A stretch of DNA of 37,491 nucleotides, from assembly GCA_021774695.1 (NCBI GenBank), contig JAJFIU010000165.1, positions 1 through 37,491 on the forward strand. Reading direction: 5' to 3'. The notes beneath the pieces are model-generated. The model was not told the DNA's origin. It did no database searches and saw only the letters and a program-made list of their open reading frames with translations. Position numbers and translations under genes: made by a program. Numbering within the stretch: the first letter of the stretch is position 1; every line of letters starts with the position of its first letter. Shown one piece after another: positions 15,794 to 26,052 of the stretch. The DNA comes from Alphaproteobacteria bacterium. Its GTDB lineage: Bacteria > Pseudomonadota > Alphaproteobacteria > Sphingomonadales > Kordiimonadaceae.

Positions 15794-17824
15794 ATGTTGC
15801 GCATTATCACCGTGTTGATTGTCGGGTTACTAGTGTCGGCAAATGCCAATGCTGCGGAGGCGATATCGGGGCGCGTCCAAGATGAGGCCGGTGCAGCGAT
15901 TACTGCCAGAATTTCCGTCAACGGCAAACAGCTGACGACACAGCCAAACGGTGATTTTTCTGTGCAATTGGACAATCAGGATATCTACCAGGTTTCATTT
16001 TCGGCTGATGGCTTTTATCCTGCTGTGCATACTTTCAGCCGGTACGAGTTATCCACCTCTGAAACAGTGCCAAACCGAATTCCCCCGGTCACCCTCGTGG
16101 CAAAAAAGCAAGGTCGTACTCTGATGGTTTTTGGCGGTGACGCCATGATGGGCCGCCGTTTTAGCAAACCCTTTACCGGCGAGCCGGTGTTAATCAGACC
16201 TGAAAATAAGGCAAAAGACACAAAAGCAATCCTCAAACACATGAAACCTTATATAGAGATTGCGGAATTTGCGTCGGTCAACCTGGAAACTCAGGTGATC
16301 GAAGCCGAGCCAGCATCAAAAGCTCCGAAATCTGTCACTTTTTTCACACCACCTGAAACCATTGACGCGTTGCAATGGGCTGGTATTGACTATGTCACTC
16401 TCGGCAACAACCACACCTATGACTATCTGGATGAAGGGTTAAATTCGACGCTCGAGCATCTGCAAAGGCGAGGCATGGCTTACTCCGGGGCTGGCCTCAC
16501 TGAATCCGATGCGCTTAAATCATATGAAGCGCAATTGGGCGGCAACCGTTATGCCTTTCAGGGCTATGTTGGCTGGACCGGCAGCGCAAGGCCATCGCAA
16601 GTAGCGGAAGGGGACGTTAAAGGCGGGCCACCGCTCGGTACTTCTAACCACATTGTGGCTGCCGTATCGCGCGACCGCCAACAAGGTCTATTGCCCGTCG
16701 TGCAATATCACGGCAGCCTTGAGTACGGCGAAGAGCCGTCTCTAGACACCGAAACAAGACTGAAGGGTGTGATCGACGCCGGAGCGGTTATGGCCCTGGG
16801 GCACCATCCCCACGTTTACCAAGGGTTGGAGATTTATAAAGGCAAGTTAATAGCCTGGTCCCTCGGTAATTTCACCTTTGACCAATATTTCTACACCGCC
16901 CAAAAGTCTGCTCTTCTGTATGTTTGGATGGACGGCGAAAATTTCCACCGTGCGGAAGTCGTCCCGATTTACCTGAAAGGCTATGTACCCACGCCTGCGA
17001 CCGGAGAGATGAGGCACAGTATTCTGAAACGCATTTCAATGCTGTCGGCCCGCCGTGGCACTCATATGGCTGCGTCTGGCGGCCATGCTGTTGTTCAACG
17101 AGAACTCCCTCCGTCTTATACGCCAACCACATTGGAATTCAGCCAGCCGCGTTCGGCCGGACCTGACGACGCAATCTTTCCGTTAACTCATTTTCCTTGG
17201 AACAACGCGGTTACTGCCATAGCGAGTGCGCCTGAGAACGCACAATATAGATTTGGCAAAGACCTATTGAGCCGCGGTGATTTCGAAGACTATCACAACT
17301 TTGAAAGTCCAGACCGAAGCTGGCTTGATCTGACACCCGGTATCGGGATCACTGACAGGGTGGCTTTCAGCGGCACAAATTCACTTGGGGTTGTAGTCCC
17401 AAACCATAGTTCAAATGAAACCGGTATGCGGAAATTTACCCGCGCGTTCAAGCCCGGCAGCCCTTCGACAATGACAGCCATGGTAAAAAGCGAAGGCCCG
17501 GTGACAGTGATTTTTCTGCTCCAAAAGCGCGGCACACGCGACAGGCTGACTGCGGCGCTTGAAAATAATCCAAAAATTGAGCTGGGCCGCGCGATTGTAA
17601 AACCGGGTGACTGGCAACAAATCGCCGTTGACTTCATCAGTCCACGCGTGGGGGCGCGCAGTTTTAGGGTTTTGATCGAGGCTCGAAACGCAAACGGTGA
17701 AACAGCAACGGTATATTTGGATGATATAGCGTTGGTGGAATGGCAAACACCCTTCTTAGAAGGTGCAAGCTCCGACACCAATGCATCTGCCAACAACTAT
17801 TCGCACGTCCAGTTCAAGAATTGA
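15794..17824 (+). CDS. Secreted CapA-family (poly-gamma-glutamate type) phosphoesterase-fold protein with extra domains
   Basis: A 676-residue exported protein. Signal peptide MLRIITVLIVGLLVSANANA. Residues about 22-100 form a carboxypeptidase-regulatory-like beta domain (ISGRVQDEAGAAITARISVNG). Residues about 108-400 are a CapA/PGA-synthesis domain of the calcineurin-like fold, with MVFGGDAMMGRR (Asp116), LGNNHTYDYLDEG (Asn205, His207), YHGSLEYGEEPS (His306) and GHHPHVYQGLEIYKGKLIAWSLGNF (His337, His338, His340). The part from about 490 on looks like a carbohydrate-binding-type beta sandwich. CapA proteins are linked to poly-gamma-glutamate synthesis or release in Bacillus, but in proteobacteria many have no known role; here no capB/capC is present. 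The ATG has GAGGGG seven bases upstream. Divergent to the LysR gene. Confidence 0.85.
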   Translation: MLRIITVLIVGLLVSANANAAEAISGRVQDEAGAAITARISVNGKQLTTQPNGDFSVQLDNQDIYQVSFSADGFYPAVHTFSRYELSTSETVPNRIPPVTLVAKKQGRTLMVFGGDAMMGRRFSKPFTGEPVLIRPENKAKDTKAILKHMKPYIEIAEFASVNLETQVIEAEPASKAPKSVTFFTPPETIDALQWAGIDYVTLGNNHTYDYLDEGLNSTLEHLQRRGMAYSGAGLTESDALKSYEAQLGGNRYAFQGYVGWTGSARPSQVAEGDVKGGPPLGTSNHIVAAVSRDRQQGLLPVVQYHGSLEYGEEPSLDTETRLKGVIDAGAVMALGHHPHVYQGLEIYKGKLIAWSLGNFTFDQYFYTAQKSALLYVWMDGENFHRAEVVPIYLKGYVPTPATGEMRHSILKRISMLSARRGTHMAASGGHAVVQRELPPSYTPTTLEFSQPRSAGPDDAIFPLTHFPWNNAVTAIASAPENAQYRFGKDLLSRGDFEDYHNFESPDRSWLDLTPGIGITDRVAFSGTNSLGVVVPNHSSNETGMRKFTRAFKPGSPSTMTAMVKSEGPVTVIFLLQKRGTRDRLTAALENNPKIELGRAIVKPGDWQQIAVDFISPRVGARSFRVLIEARNANGETATVYLDDIALVEWQTPFLEGASSDTNASANNYSHVQFKN

Positions 17825-17863
17825 ACATGATTCTACGTAAAGGACTGCCATAGCGCCACACTG

Positions 17864-19030
17864 CTAACGCGGCAATTTACCTTCAACACTCATGCGAAAG
17901 ATTTCCGCATATTCAATGGCCGTAAACCGGATCGGGTTAGTGCCCGCGGTTGGATCAACTTCCGCCATGGTGCCAATTTTCTCTGCGTCGCGATCATCTA
18001 TGCCAATTGAAACCAAGGTATGCGGAATTTCGAGGTCCTGTCTGAGTTCCAGCACCCAATCGAGAAAGCTGTCAAAACCAGTGCTTTCAAAACCAAGCGA
18101 GCGTGTCAGATCGGTGATGATACACTCAATCGCTGGCCGGTTGGCAACCAGCACATAAGGCATCAGAATCGCATTCAGTAACCCGTGGTGGGCGTCATAA
18201 AGCGCGCCGAGCGGATGCGCGAGCGCATGAATGCCGCCGAGGCCGCGCTGGAAAGCGGTTGCGCCCATTGAAGACGCCACAAGCATGTGAGACCGGGCTT
18301 CAATGTCACTGCCGTCCGCCACCGCCTTGGGCAGCCAAGCCCTGATCAGGCGCATACCCTCAACGGCAATCCCCACCGCCATAGGATGATAACCGGGCGC
18401 GCAGTAGGCTTCCAGATTATGGGCCAAGGCGTCAATCCCGGTCGCGGCGGTGAGTTTGGCGGGTAATCCTACGGTTAATTCAGGGTCTGCCACTACAAGC
18501 GCTGGCATCATTTTGGGGTGGAAAATAATCCGTTTAATGTGAACTTCCTCGTCCAGAATAACCGACGCCCGGCCAACCTCGGAACCGGTTCCCGCCGTTG
18601 TAGGCACAGCGATGATCGACGGAACCATATCGGCCTGAACACGGGCCCAGTTATCGCCTTCATCGATAAAATCCCACAGCGGCCGGTTTTGCTTGCACAC
18701 AAGGGCGATAGCCTTACCTGCATCAAGCGCACTACCGCCGCCCACCGCGATTACGCCGTCATGCCGTCCGTCCCTGTATGCGGCGGCACCAGCGTCGATA
18801 TTTTTGCCGGTTGGATTAGGTTTAATCTCTGAAAAAAGCGCTGGTTTCAAACCGCCCGCACGCAAAGAGACCATAATCTCCTGAAGAAAACCAAGCGCGG
18901 CGATACCGGGGTCCGTAACCACCAGCGGGGCAGTCATGCCCAGTGCCGAAGCACTTTCGACCAGCGTCCCGATCCGCCCGGCACCAAAATGATACTGTGT
19001 CGGGTAATTCCAGTTACCAGAAAGTTCCAT
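17864..19030 (-). CDS. Iron-containing (type III) alcohol dehydrogenase
   Basis: A 388-residue NAD(P)-dependent dehydrogenase of the Fe-ADH fold, cytoplasmic. The nucleotide-binding GGGS (97-100) and VPTTAGTGSEV are intact. All four metal ligands are visible by spacing to FucO: Asp200, His204, His268 and His282 (GIDALAHNLEAY, GGIHALAHPLGALYDAHHG). Substrates in this family range from ethanol and propanediol to 4-hydroxybutyrate, so the sequence does not fix it. The ATG at 19030 with AAGGA eight bases before it is better than a start 45 bases upstream inside the ligase gene. Only 11 bases separate it from the stop of the glutamine-synthetase-like gene, so it likely works on the same substrate path. 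Confidence 0.9.
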   Translation of the reverse strand: MELSGNWNYPTQYHFGAGRIGTLVESASALGMTAPLVVTDPGIAALGFLQEIMVSLRAGGLKPALFSEIKPNPTGKNIDAGAAAYRDGRHDGVIAVGGGSALDAGKAIALVCKQNRPLWDFIDEGDNWARVQADMVPSIIAVPTTAGTGSEVGRASVILDEEVHIKRIIFHPKMMPALVVADPELTVGLPAKLTAATGIDALAHNLEAYCAPGYHPMAVGIAVEGMRLIRAWLPKAVADGSDIEARSHMLVASSMGATAFQRGLGGIHALAHPLGALYDAHHGLLNAILMPYVLVANRPAIECIITDLTRSLGFESTGFDSFLDWVLELRQDLEIPHTLVSIGIDDRDAEKIGTMAEVDPTAGTNPIRFTAIEYAEIFRMSVEGKLPR

Positions 19031-19041
19031 CCCGGAAATCC

Positions 19042-20406
19042 TTAAATAATCTCGAAGTAACGATCCATTTCCCAATCGGTGATGGCCTTGTCAAACTCAC
19101 GGACTTCCCACTCACGAGAGGCGGCATAATGTTCAACAAATGCATCACCAAACAGGGTGCGAGCAGTCTTCGACGCCTTTAACCGTGCTGCAGCATCACC
19201 CAGTGAGCGAGGCAACTGGCGTTCGTCAGCAAATTTCTGATCATACGCGTTGCCTTCAATTGCAGTATCCGGTTCAATTTTATTCTCGATGCCCCAAAGC
19301 CCGCTGGCAAGCGCAGCTGCAACTGCAATATAAGGGTTAATATCCGCCGCCGCGACCCGGTATTCAACCCGCTGCGCAGACGGGCTGCCCGTGATTGCCC
19401 TCAAGGCACAGGTGCGGTTCTCAATGCCCCAGCTGGCCTCTGTAGGTGCCCAAAAGCCCGGTATCAGGCGGCGGTAACTGTTGATTGTCGGCGCAATCAT
19501 CGCGAGCAACTCGGGCATCAACGCCTGCTGGCCACCGATGAAATGGCGCATGGTCTCCGATATTGTATTTCCGGAGCTTTCATCGTGAAAAACAGCGTCT
19601 CCTTTAGCGTTCTGCAGCGACAGGTGAATATGCCCGCTCTGTCCAGGCCAGTCGTTCGACCATTTCGCCATAAAGGTCGCCATCCAGCCGCGCCGCTGTG
19701 CCAATATTTTGGTGACGGTTTTGAAAAGCGCCGCTTTATCCGCTGCCGCCATCACTTCGTCCACTTTGATTGCGGCTTCAAGCACGCCGGGGCCAGTTTC
19801 CGTATGCAAGCCTTCGATCTCCATATCCATGGCGAGACAAGTGTCCAAAAGCTCGCGGTAAAACTCGCTATGTACACTGCTCCTGAGCGCAGAATAGCCG
19901 AAAAAGCCGGGAGTGATATTTTTCATGTTGCTGTAGTTTTTTTCACGTACACTGTGTGGTGTTTCTTCAAATAGAAAAAACTCAAACTCACAAGCAGCTT
20001 TAGCGCTGAAGCCCATGCTTGCCGCCTTATCCATCACCCGGCGCAGCAGCCCACGCGGGCAAATCGCCTCTGCGTCGCCGGTAAATTCGCCGAGGATCAG
20101 CGGCACTCCGTCTTCGAAAGGCATGCGCCGGAATGTTTCGGGCAGCAGCCGCACTTCGGCATCGGGATAACCAGTGTGCCAACCGGTGTATTTTACGTTG
20201 TCGTAGAGCTGGTCATTACTATCCCAGCCAAGCACTACATCGCAAAACCCAAATCCTTTATTGAGCGCGGACAATACCTTATCGCGCCCCATATATTTAC
20301 CGCGCAAGACGCCGTCCATATCAAAGGCACCAACTTTCACATACTGCAGCTGTTCTTTTTCAAGAAGCTTGATAATTTCCCGGGTAGTTTTCATGACGTT
20401 TTTCAT
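19042..20406 (-). CDS. Glutamine-synthetase-like gamma-glutamyl-amine ligase
   Basis: A 454-residue GS-fold ATP-dependent ligase that probably joins glutamate to an amine. Active-site residues of the GS family are kept: Glu140 and Glu142 (CEFEFFLF), Glu203 and Glu210 (HTETGPGVLE), His259 (SGHIHLSL), Arg313 (NSYRRLIPG), Glu348 and Arg350 (RVEYRVAAADINPY). The segment FWAPTEASWGIENRTCALRAI is of the GS-like group used for amine catabolism (PuuA-like, GlnA4-like), not the housekeeping GlnA, whose adenylylation region (KPDNLYDLPPEE-like tyrosine loop) I do not see. The ATG at 20406 overlaps the permease stop by one base (TGATG); a TTG one codon upstream is also possible. Between a permease and an alcohol dehydrogenase, it fits a catabolic pathway. 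Ethanolamine is the favoured substrate; putrescine or another amine is possible. Confidence 0.88.
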   Translation of the reverse strand: MKNVMKTTREIIKLLEKEQLQYVKVGAFDMDGVLRGKYMGRDKVLSALNKGFGFCDVVLGWDSNDQLYDNVKYTGWHTGYPDAEVRLLPETFRRMPFEDGVPLILGEFTGDAEAICPRGLLRRVMDKAASMGFSAKAACEFEFFLFEETPHSVREKNYSNMKNITPGFFGYSALRSSVHSEFYRELLDTCLAMDMEIEGLHTETGPGVLEAAIKVDEVMAAADKAALFKTVTKILAQRRGWMATFMAKWSNDWPGQSGHIHLSLQNAKGDAVFHDESSGNTISETMRHFIGGQQALMPELLAMIAPTINSYRRLIPGFWAPTEASWGIENRTCALRAITGSPSAQRVEYRVAAADINPYIAVAAALASGLWGIENKIEPDTAIEGNAYDQKFADERQLPRSLGDAAARLKASKTARTLFGDAFVEHYAASREWEVREFDKAITDWEMDRYFEII

Positions 20407-21878
20407 CAACGTGCCCCCCGCTCAGCTTTTATGCGCATGGCAAACTCTTCCTCAGGCGACAGGATCATCTGGTGGCGTGAATGAACCGCAAAATATATCA
20501 GCCCCAGCGCAAACCATATAGCGCAGCCATAAACCCCAATACGGTAATCTTCATTCAGGAATAGGAATGCCAACGTAACCAGCGCAATCAATCCTGCGAC
20601 AACCGCACCCGCGATACCAAGCGGGCTGACATAGGGCCGCTCGATGCCTGGCATCGCTCTCAATTTTACAAACGCCAGCATCTGCATAATATAGGCAATC
20701 ACGGCACCAAACACGGCCATATTGAGCAACACAGCGCCTACTGGCACGCTTCCAAAGAACGCTTCGCCGTAATGAATGATCAATGCCACAACAAAACCAA
20801 TCACGGCACCCGCAATCAGTGCCACATAGGGCGTTTTTCGGGTCGAATGAGTGATAGAAAGCCACTTGGGGAAATAGCCCGCCCGGCTTAGTGAATAGAT
20901 GTTGCGGCCGTAGGCATAAATGATGGTGTGAAAGCTTGCGATCAGGCCCGCAACCGCCACAAGTGCGAGCAAGGATGCGCCGACGCCGTCGCCAAAAATG
21001 GTCTTAAACGCGAGGAACAAAGGTTCGTCCGACTGGCCAACAACAGCTGCACCCGGCGCAATGCCTGCATTCAAAAACAGTGTAAGAAAGGACGCCACGA
21101 TCAGCGTGAGAATACCCCACAAAAGTCCGCGCGGCATATCGCGCACCGGGTCATGCGCTTCTTCTGCGGCAAGCGGCAATTGCTCGATAGCCAAATAGAA
21201 CCAGATAGCAAAAGGCAGCGCCGCAGCAATGCCCGTCATGCCCATGGGGAACCAAAGACTGCCGCCCTCTTGCGGCTTAATATCAAGCGCATGTTCCAGT
21301 GAAAAATGCGGGATCGCCCCAATCCAAAAAACAGCAAGTATGCCCAATGCCAGAAATGTTATCACCACGGTGAATTTGAACGTCAGCTCGACCCCGATAA
21401 CATTAATGCCAACAAAAACAGCGTAAGACAGGGCCCACCAAACGGGGTCTGCCAGCTCAATACCCAGCAATGAGTTGAAAATAGCCCCCATGTAGCCACC
21501 AATGCCCACCACAATCACCGCTGGCGTCAGCACATATTCCATATTTTCAGCGAGCCCGGTGATGTAACCAGCCCACGGACCCATCGCAGTGCGGGCAAAC
21601 GAATAAGCGCCGCCGGTGTGCGGCAGCGCAGGCGACATCTCGGCGATTGAGTAACAAAGCCCAATATACATTACAGCGATAATTATTGTGGCCGCGAGAA
21701 GACCGCCAAAACCGCCAACGCTTAGCCCAAAATTCCAGCCGAAAAAGTCACCCGAGATCACTGCACCAACACCAAGCGCCCACAAGGACCAGATGCCCGC
21801 ATAGCGCTTCAGCCCGCGCTTTTCCATATAGCCAGCATCTGCTTTTGAGTATGTAACCGAGCCTTTGTTAGATGCCAT
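20406..21878 (-). CDS. APC-family amine permease, ethanolamine-permease-like
   Basis: A 490-residue inner-membrane transporter with about 12 hydrophobic segments. The opening LKRYAGIWSLWALGVGAVISGDFFGWNFGLSVGGFGG and the later PFAIWFYLAIEQLPLAAEEAHDPVRDMPRGL and GLIASFHTIIYAYGRNIYSLSRAGYFPKWLS match the ethanolamine-permease (Eat) branch of the APC superfamily as I remember it. Consequently the substrate is likely ethanolamine or a similar small amino alcohol or amine, though a histidine or other amino-acid permease is possible because hut genes are next door. GGGGAGG lies six bases before the ATG. First gene of a three-gene operon with the GS-like ligase and Fe-ADH. Confidence 0.85.
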   Translation of the reverse strand: MASNKGSVTYSKADAGYMEKRGLKRYAGIWSLWALGVGAVISGDFFGWNFGLSVGGFGGLLAATIIIAVMYIGLCYSIAEMSPALPHTGGAYSFARTAMGPWAGYITGLAENMEYVLTPAVIVVGIGGYMGAIFNSLLGIELADPVWWALSYAVFVGINVIGVELTFKFTVVITFLALGILAVFWIGAIPHFSLEHALDIKPQEGGSLWFPMGMTGIAAALPFAIWFYLAIEQLPLAAEEAHDPVRDMPRGLLWGILTLIVASFLTLFLNAGIAPGAAVVGQSDEPLFLAFKTIFGDGVGASLLALVAVAGLIASFHTIIYAYGRNIYSLSRAGYFPKWLSITHSTRKTPYVALIAGAVIGFVVALIIHYGEAFFGSVPVGAVLLNMAVFGAVIAYIMQMLAFVKLRAMPGIERPYVSPLGIAGAVVAGLIALVTLAFLFLNEDYRIGVYGCAIWFALGLIYFAVHSRHQMILSPEEEFAMRIKAERGAR

Positions 21879-22011
21879 GTTGAGCCTCCCCGCCCATTAA
21901 GTCGTCGCCAGAAATTCACTCAACACATGTGACACCAATCGTCCCAAAAAAATAAGATCGTTTCGGTCACAGCACCATCCTGCCACAGTTCGATCACCTG
22001 TGCAGTAAATT

Positions 22012-22048
22012 GTGTTTTCAAAAACAAGTTAGGTAGGAGACTGCCTAA
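22012..22048 (-). terminator. Weak Rho-independent terminator at the end of hutU
   Basis: On the minus strand TTAGGCAG-TCTC-CTACCTAA forms an 8-bp stem with one G-U pair and overlaps the hutU stop; CTTGTTTTTG follows. It would separate the hut operon from the amine permease operon. The stem is short and AU-rich, so the call is moderate. Confidence 0.45.
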
Positions 22049-23712
22049 AGGATGCCCGGAAGATTCAAACCTTTCTCACGCGCACAATCGATAGCCTCGT
22101 CGTACCCGGCATCCGCATGACGCATAACGCCGGTTGCAGGGTCATTCCATAGAACACGACCGAGCCGGCGCGCAGCATCTTCGGTGCCGTCCGCCACAAT
22201 CACCATGCCCGCATGCTGTGAAAACCCCATGCCGACGCCGCCGCCGTGATGCAGGCTCACCCAGGTGGCGCCTGATGCAGTATTCAACAATGCGTTCAAA
22301 AGTGGCCAGTCCGACACAGCATCCGAACCGTCTTTCATGGCCTCGGTTTCGCGGTTGGGGCTGGCCACGGACCCGCTATCCAGATGATCGCGGCCAATCA
22401 CAACGGGTGCTTTCAGCTCGCCGCTTGCAACCATCTCGTTAAACGCAAGACCAAGCCGGTGCCTGTCACCCAGTCCAACCCAACAAATACGCGCTGGCAA
22501 GCCCTGAAATGCAATGCGCTCGCGCGCCATATCAAGCCAATTGTGCAAGTGGGCATCATCGGGCATTAGCTCTTTCACTTTAGCGTCGGTTTTATAGATG
22601 TCTTCGGGATCACCTGACAGGGCCACCCAACGAAACGGCCCAACTCCGCGGCAAAACAGCGGCCTGATGTAGGCTGGAACAAAGCCCGGGAAGTCAAACG
22701 CGTTTGTCAGTCCTTCGTCCAGCGCGACTTGGCGAATGTTGTTGCCGTAATCCAGCGTCGGCACACCCGCGTGCCAGAAATCCAGCATCGCCTGCACTTG
22801 TATTTTCATAGATTGGCAAGCAGCTCGCTCCACTGCCTTGGGGTCAGTTTCGCGCTTCTCTTTCCACTCGGCCATGCTCCAACCAAGCGGCAAATAGCCG
22901 TTGATGGGGTCATGCGCAGATGTCTGGTCCGTCACAATGTCAGGGCGCGCACCGCGTTTGACAAGTTCGGGGAAAATATCGGCTGCATTGCCGCAAAGTC
23001 CAACTGATTTAGCCTCACCCGATGCTGTCCATTTCTCGATCATGGCTAACGCTTCATCAAGGCTATCGGCTTTCTTATCCAGATACTTTGTCCGGAGCCT
23101 AAAATCGATACTATCAGGGTTACACTCAACCGCGAGACAACACGCCCCGGCCATAACAGCTGCAAGTGGCTGTGCGCCGCCCATACCACCGAGCCCGCCG
23201 GTCAGTATCCATTTATCTTTAAGGCTGCCGCCGTAATGCTTTCGGCCAGCTTCCACGAATGTCTCGTAAGTACCTTGAACAATGCCCTGGGTGCCGATGT
23301 AAATCCATGAACCTGCCGTCATCTGGCCGTACATCATCAGGCCCATCTTATCGAGTTCGTTAAAATGGTCCCAGTTAGCCCAATGAGGCACGATATTGGA
23401 ATTGGCGATCAAGACACGCGGCGCATTACTGTGGGTTTCGAAAACCCCAACCGGTTTGCCCGATTGAACAACCAAAGTTTGCTCATCAGTTAGTGTTTTT
23501 AAAGTGCTGGTGATCTGATCAAAATCTGACCATGTGCGTGCAGCCTTGCCAATGCCGCCGTATACCACCAATTCGTCGGGGTTTTCTGCGACCTCCCGGT
23601 CAAGATTATTCTGGATCATCCTGAAGGGCGCTTCGGTTGCCCAGCTCAGGCAGTTGAGCTCTGGGCCCGTCGGGCTTTTAATTTCACGTCTGTTGGACAA
23701 CGCTTTGGCCAC
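22045..23712 (-). CDS. hutU: Urocanate hydratase
   Basis: Urocanase adds water to urocanate to give imidazolone propionate, the second step of histidine breakdown, using a tightly bound NAD+. The 555 residues match the family. The NAD-binding glycine stretch [15 protein letters not shown] is at 169-182 and the catalytic-site Cys410 is in [15 protein letters not shown]. The start is GTG, with GGAGG six bases upstream and one base between it and the hutG stop. Last gene of hutI-hutH-hutG-hutU. Confidence 0.98.
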   Translation of the reverse strand: MAKALSNRREIKSPTGPELNCLSWATEAPFRMIQNNLDREVAENPDELVVYGGIGKAARTWSDFDQITSTLKTLTDEQTLVVQSGKPVGVFETHSNAPRVLIANSNIVPHWANWDHFNELDKMGLMMYGQMTAGSWIYIGTQGIVQGTYETFVEAGRKHYGGSLKDKWILTGGLGGMGGAQPLAAVMAGACCLAVECNPDSIDFRLRTKYLDKKADSLDEALAMIEKWTASGEAKSVGLCGNAADIFPELVKRGARPDIVTDQTSAHDPINGYLPLGWSMAEWKEKRETDPKAVERAACQSMKIQVQAMLDFWHAGVPTLDYGNNIRQVALDEGLTNAFDFPGFVPAYIRPLFCRGVGPFRWVALSGDPEDIYKTDAKVKELMPDDAHLHNWLDMARERIAFQGLPARICWVGLGDRHRLGLAFNEMVASGELKAPVVIGRDHLDSGSVASPNRETEAMKDGSDAVSDWPLLNALLNTASGATWVSLHHGGGVGMGFSQHAGMVIVADGTEDAARRLGRVLWNDPATGVMRHADAGYDEAIDCAREKGLNLPGIL

Positions 23713-23713
23713 G

Positions 23714-24517
23714 TTATACCTCCGTCACTAAATTTGTTTGAATGGTGATTTGAATTTCTTCAAGAATATCGGCAAGTATTCTCCTGAGATTCGCAGCTTT
23801 TTTCTCATCGTAAGCGAACGGTGGCTTTTCACTTTGTAAATACAGCCGCTGAGCCAGTTCCATTTGAACAGCATGTACGCCCTCATCGGGCTGGCCGTAA
23901 TGCCGTGTTGTCCAACCTCCCTTAAAGCGCCCATTAACCACATGGCTGTAATCCGCCGCGACGGCACATACTCGTTCAATCGCCGCAGTGATATGGGGCA
24001 AGCAAGTGGTGCCGCCGTTATCGCCGACATTCAAATCCGGCAACCTGTCATCAAACAGATGCGGAATTTCAGAACGAATGGAATGACAATCATACAGAAC
24101 CGCAAAACCGTGTTCAGCTTTAACCCGATCAATTTCAGATTGAAGCGCCCGATGGTAAACACGATGATAGGCGTCCAGGCGCATTGACTTATCGGCTTCT
24201 GACAGCGGTTTAAGCCAAATCGCCTTATCGTCAAATGTAGTTGCAGGTATCAAATCCGTTGAATTTTGGCCTGGGTATAGGCTGATACCCTGCGGGTCCC
24301 TGTTTGCGTCTATCACGTAGCGGCTAAAATTGGCGCGTACAATGGTGACACCGTCCAGCAAGCCATCGTAAAGGGAGGGCACATGCCAGTCTGTGTCCAG
24401 TAGTTGGCGCCCGGTGTCATTCAAATTTTCCCAAATATCGTCGGGAACGAACGTGCCCGAATGAGGCTGGCCCATAATAATAGGGCCGGTGCCGTGTATG
24501 ACGGTTACTGGTTTCAC
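23714..24517 (-). CDS. hutG: N-formylglutamate deformylase
   Basis: HutG hydrolyses N-formyl-L-glutamate to glutamate and formate, the last step of the HutF branch. The 267-residue protein has the FGase-family zinc fold: [67 protein letters not shown] and [15 protein letters not shown]. The start is GTG and overlaps the hutH stop as GTGA. It is of the deformylase and not the formimidoylglutamase (arginase-fold) type, which agrees with hutF in the cluster. Confidence 0.95.
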   Translation of the reverse strand: MKPVTVIHGTGPIIMGQPHSGTFVPDDIWENLNDTGRQLLDTDWHVPSLYDGLLDGVTIVRANFSRYVIDANRDPQGISLYPGQNSTDLIPATTFDDKAIWLKPLSEADKSMRLDAYHRVYHRALQSEIDRVKAEHGFAVLYDCHSIRSEIPHLFDDRLPDLNVGDNGGTTCLPHITAAIERVCAVAADYSHVVNGRFKGGWTTRHYGQPDEGVHAVQMELAQRLYLQSEKPPFAYDEKKAANLRRILADILEEIQITIQTNLVTEV

Positions 24518-26052
24518 GCACCAAGCTCTACCGGCGCGATGCTGCCGCCTAGCCTGCTGAGGGTATCGCTATCGTGGGCCAGTTTAGCCAACGCTTCAAT
24601 GTCAGCAGTGACCATTCGGTCATCCGTAAGCGAGGGACAAACTTCTCTGATATCCCCAATTACCGCCGTAAGCGGTTCACTGGTTTGCAGGGGCGAACGC
24701 AGTTCAATCCCCTGCGCAGCTGCCATCGCTTCCACACCGATAATACCCGCCAAATTTTCGTTCATTTCCAACAGGCGCCGTGCAGCGTGGCAGGCCATGG
24801 ACACATGATCTTCCTGATTTGCTGAAGTCGGTGTCGAATCAACCGAACGCGGATTGGACAGCGACTTGTTTTCGCTCATCAGGGCGGCTGACGTTACCTC
24901 CGCGATCATCAAACCGGAGCTCAGCCCAGGGTCCGGCGCGAGAAAGGCGGGCAAGCCAAAACTGAGCGCCGGATCAACAAGCAGGGCCACCCGGCGCTGA
25001 GCAATACAACCAATTTCTGAAATTGCTATTGCCGCATTGTCTGCTGCAAAGGCAACCGGCTCAGCATGAAAATTTCCGCCCGAGACAATTTGACCGTCTG
25101 ACAAAACAAGCGGGTTGTCTGTGGCGGCATTGGCTTCTGTTTCCAGAACTGCACCCACATACCGCAGCTGATCAAGGCAAGCACCAATAACTTGCGGTGC
25201 GCACCTCATGCAGTAAGGGTCCTGCACTCGCTCATCACCCTTCTTGTGGCTTCGTCTGATTTCAGAACCCGCAAGCAATTCGCGCAACCGTTTTGCGCAG
25301 TCAATCTGTCCACGGTGACCGCGTAGCTGATGTATTTCATCGTGGAACGGCGCATTGGAACCCATCGCTGCGTCAATCGAAAGCGCGGCTGTTGTTAACG
25401 AGCTTACGCCCAAGCGCCATGCACCAAATAACCCCGCCAGCGCCAACGCGGTTGATGCCTGAGTGCCGTTAAGCAGCGCCAAGCCTTCTTTCGCCTGAAG
25501 TTCAAGCGGTCTCAACCCAGCCGCTTGCAAGGCTGCACCTGCAGCCATTTGGGTGCCCTTGAAAAAGACCTCTCCCTCGCCGATTAACGCTGCTGCCATA
25601 TGGGCGAGAGGTGCCAGATCTCCCGATGCACCCACCGACCCCTTTGACGGTATCAACGGAATGATGTCTGCTGTGAGCATGTTCATAAGCTGATGAATGA
25701 CGTCGGGACGCACTCCAGATGCACCGCGCCCCAATGAAAGGCATTTAAGCGCAATGATCAGCCGTACCACATCGGCGGGCAGTGGGTCGCCGACACCGGC
25801 GCTGTGAGACCGAACCAGATTTCGCTGTAAAGCGACGAGATTTTCATCGTCGATACGAACAGAGGCCAGCTTGCCGAACCCTGTGTTCACACCGTATATT
25901 GCGTCGCCGGTTTTTATGCGCTCCAACAATGTGGCAGCGCTCCTGTTCACCGCTTCAAAGGTGCTTGGTGCCAGCTGAAACGTATCTTCCCTTCGGTATA
26001 TCTTTTCCAGATCCTTAAGCGAAGTTTCGCCGGGTATAAGAGACAGGGTCAT
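24514..26052 (-). CDS. hutH: Histidine ammonia-lyase
   Basis: HutH releases ammonia from L-histidine to form urocanate, the first and committing step. The MIO prosthetic group forms from Ala142-Ser143-Gly144 in [14 protein letters not shown], the same numbering as in the Pseudomonas enzyme. [10 protein letters not shown] (about 53-62) and [11 protein letters not shown] are also conserved, and 512 residues is standard. It overlaps hutI by four bases (ATGA) and hutG by four (GTGA). Confidence 0.98.
   Translation of the reverse strand: MTLSLIPGETSLKDLEKIYRREDTFQLAPSTFEAVNRSAATLLERIKTGDAIYGVNTGFGKLASVRIDDENLVALQRNLVRSHSAGVGDPLPADVVRLIIALKCLSLGRGASGVRPDVIHQLMNMLTADIIPLIPSKGSVGASGDLAPLAHMAAALIGEGEVFFKGTQMAAGAALQAAGLRPLELQAKEGLALLNGTQASTALALAGLFGAWRLGVSSLTTAALSIDAAMGSNAPFHDEIHQLRGHRGQIDCAKRLRELLAGSEIRRSHKKGDERVQDPYCMRCAPQVIGACLDQLRYVGAVLETEANAATDNPLVLSDGQIVSGGNFHAEPVAFAADNAAIAISEIGCIAQRRVALLVDPALSFGLPAFLAPDPGLSSGLMIAEVTSAALMSENKSLSNPRSVDSTPTSANQEDHVSMACHAARRLLEMNENLAGIIGVEAMAAAQGIELRSPLQTSEPLTAVIGDIREVCPSLTDDRMVTADIEALAKLAHDSDTLSRLGGSIAPVELGA

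Noticed and set aside
16924-17132. Small ORFs opposite or inside the CapA-like gene
   Set aside because: They are shadow frames of a long gene with clear domains, lacking ribosome sites.
20409-20409. TTG start of the GS-like ligase
   Set aside because: The ATG one codon later overlaps the permease stop as TGATG and is the more ordinary coupled start.
21935-21955. CACATGTG palindrome before the amine permease
   Set aside because: An isolated eight-base palindrome with no match to the HutC or LysR sites; insufficient support.
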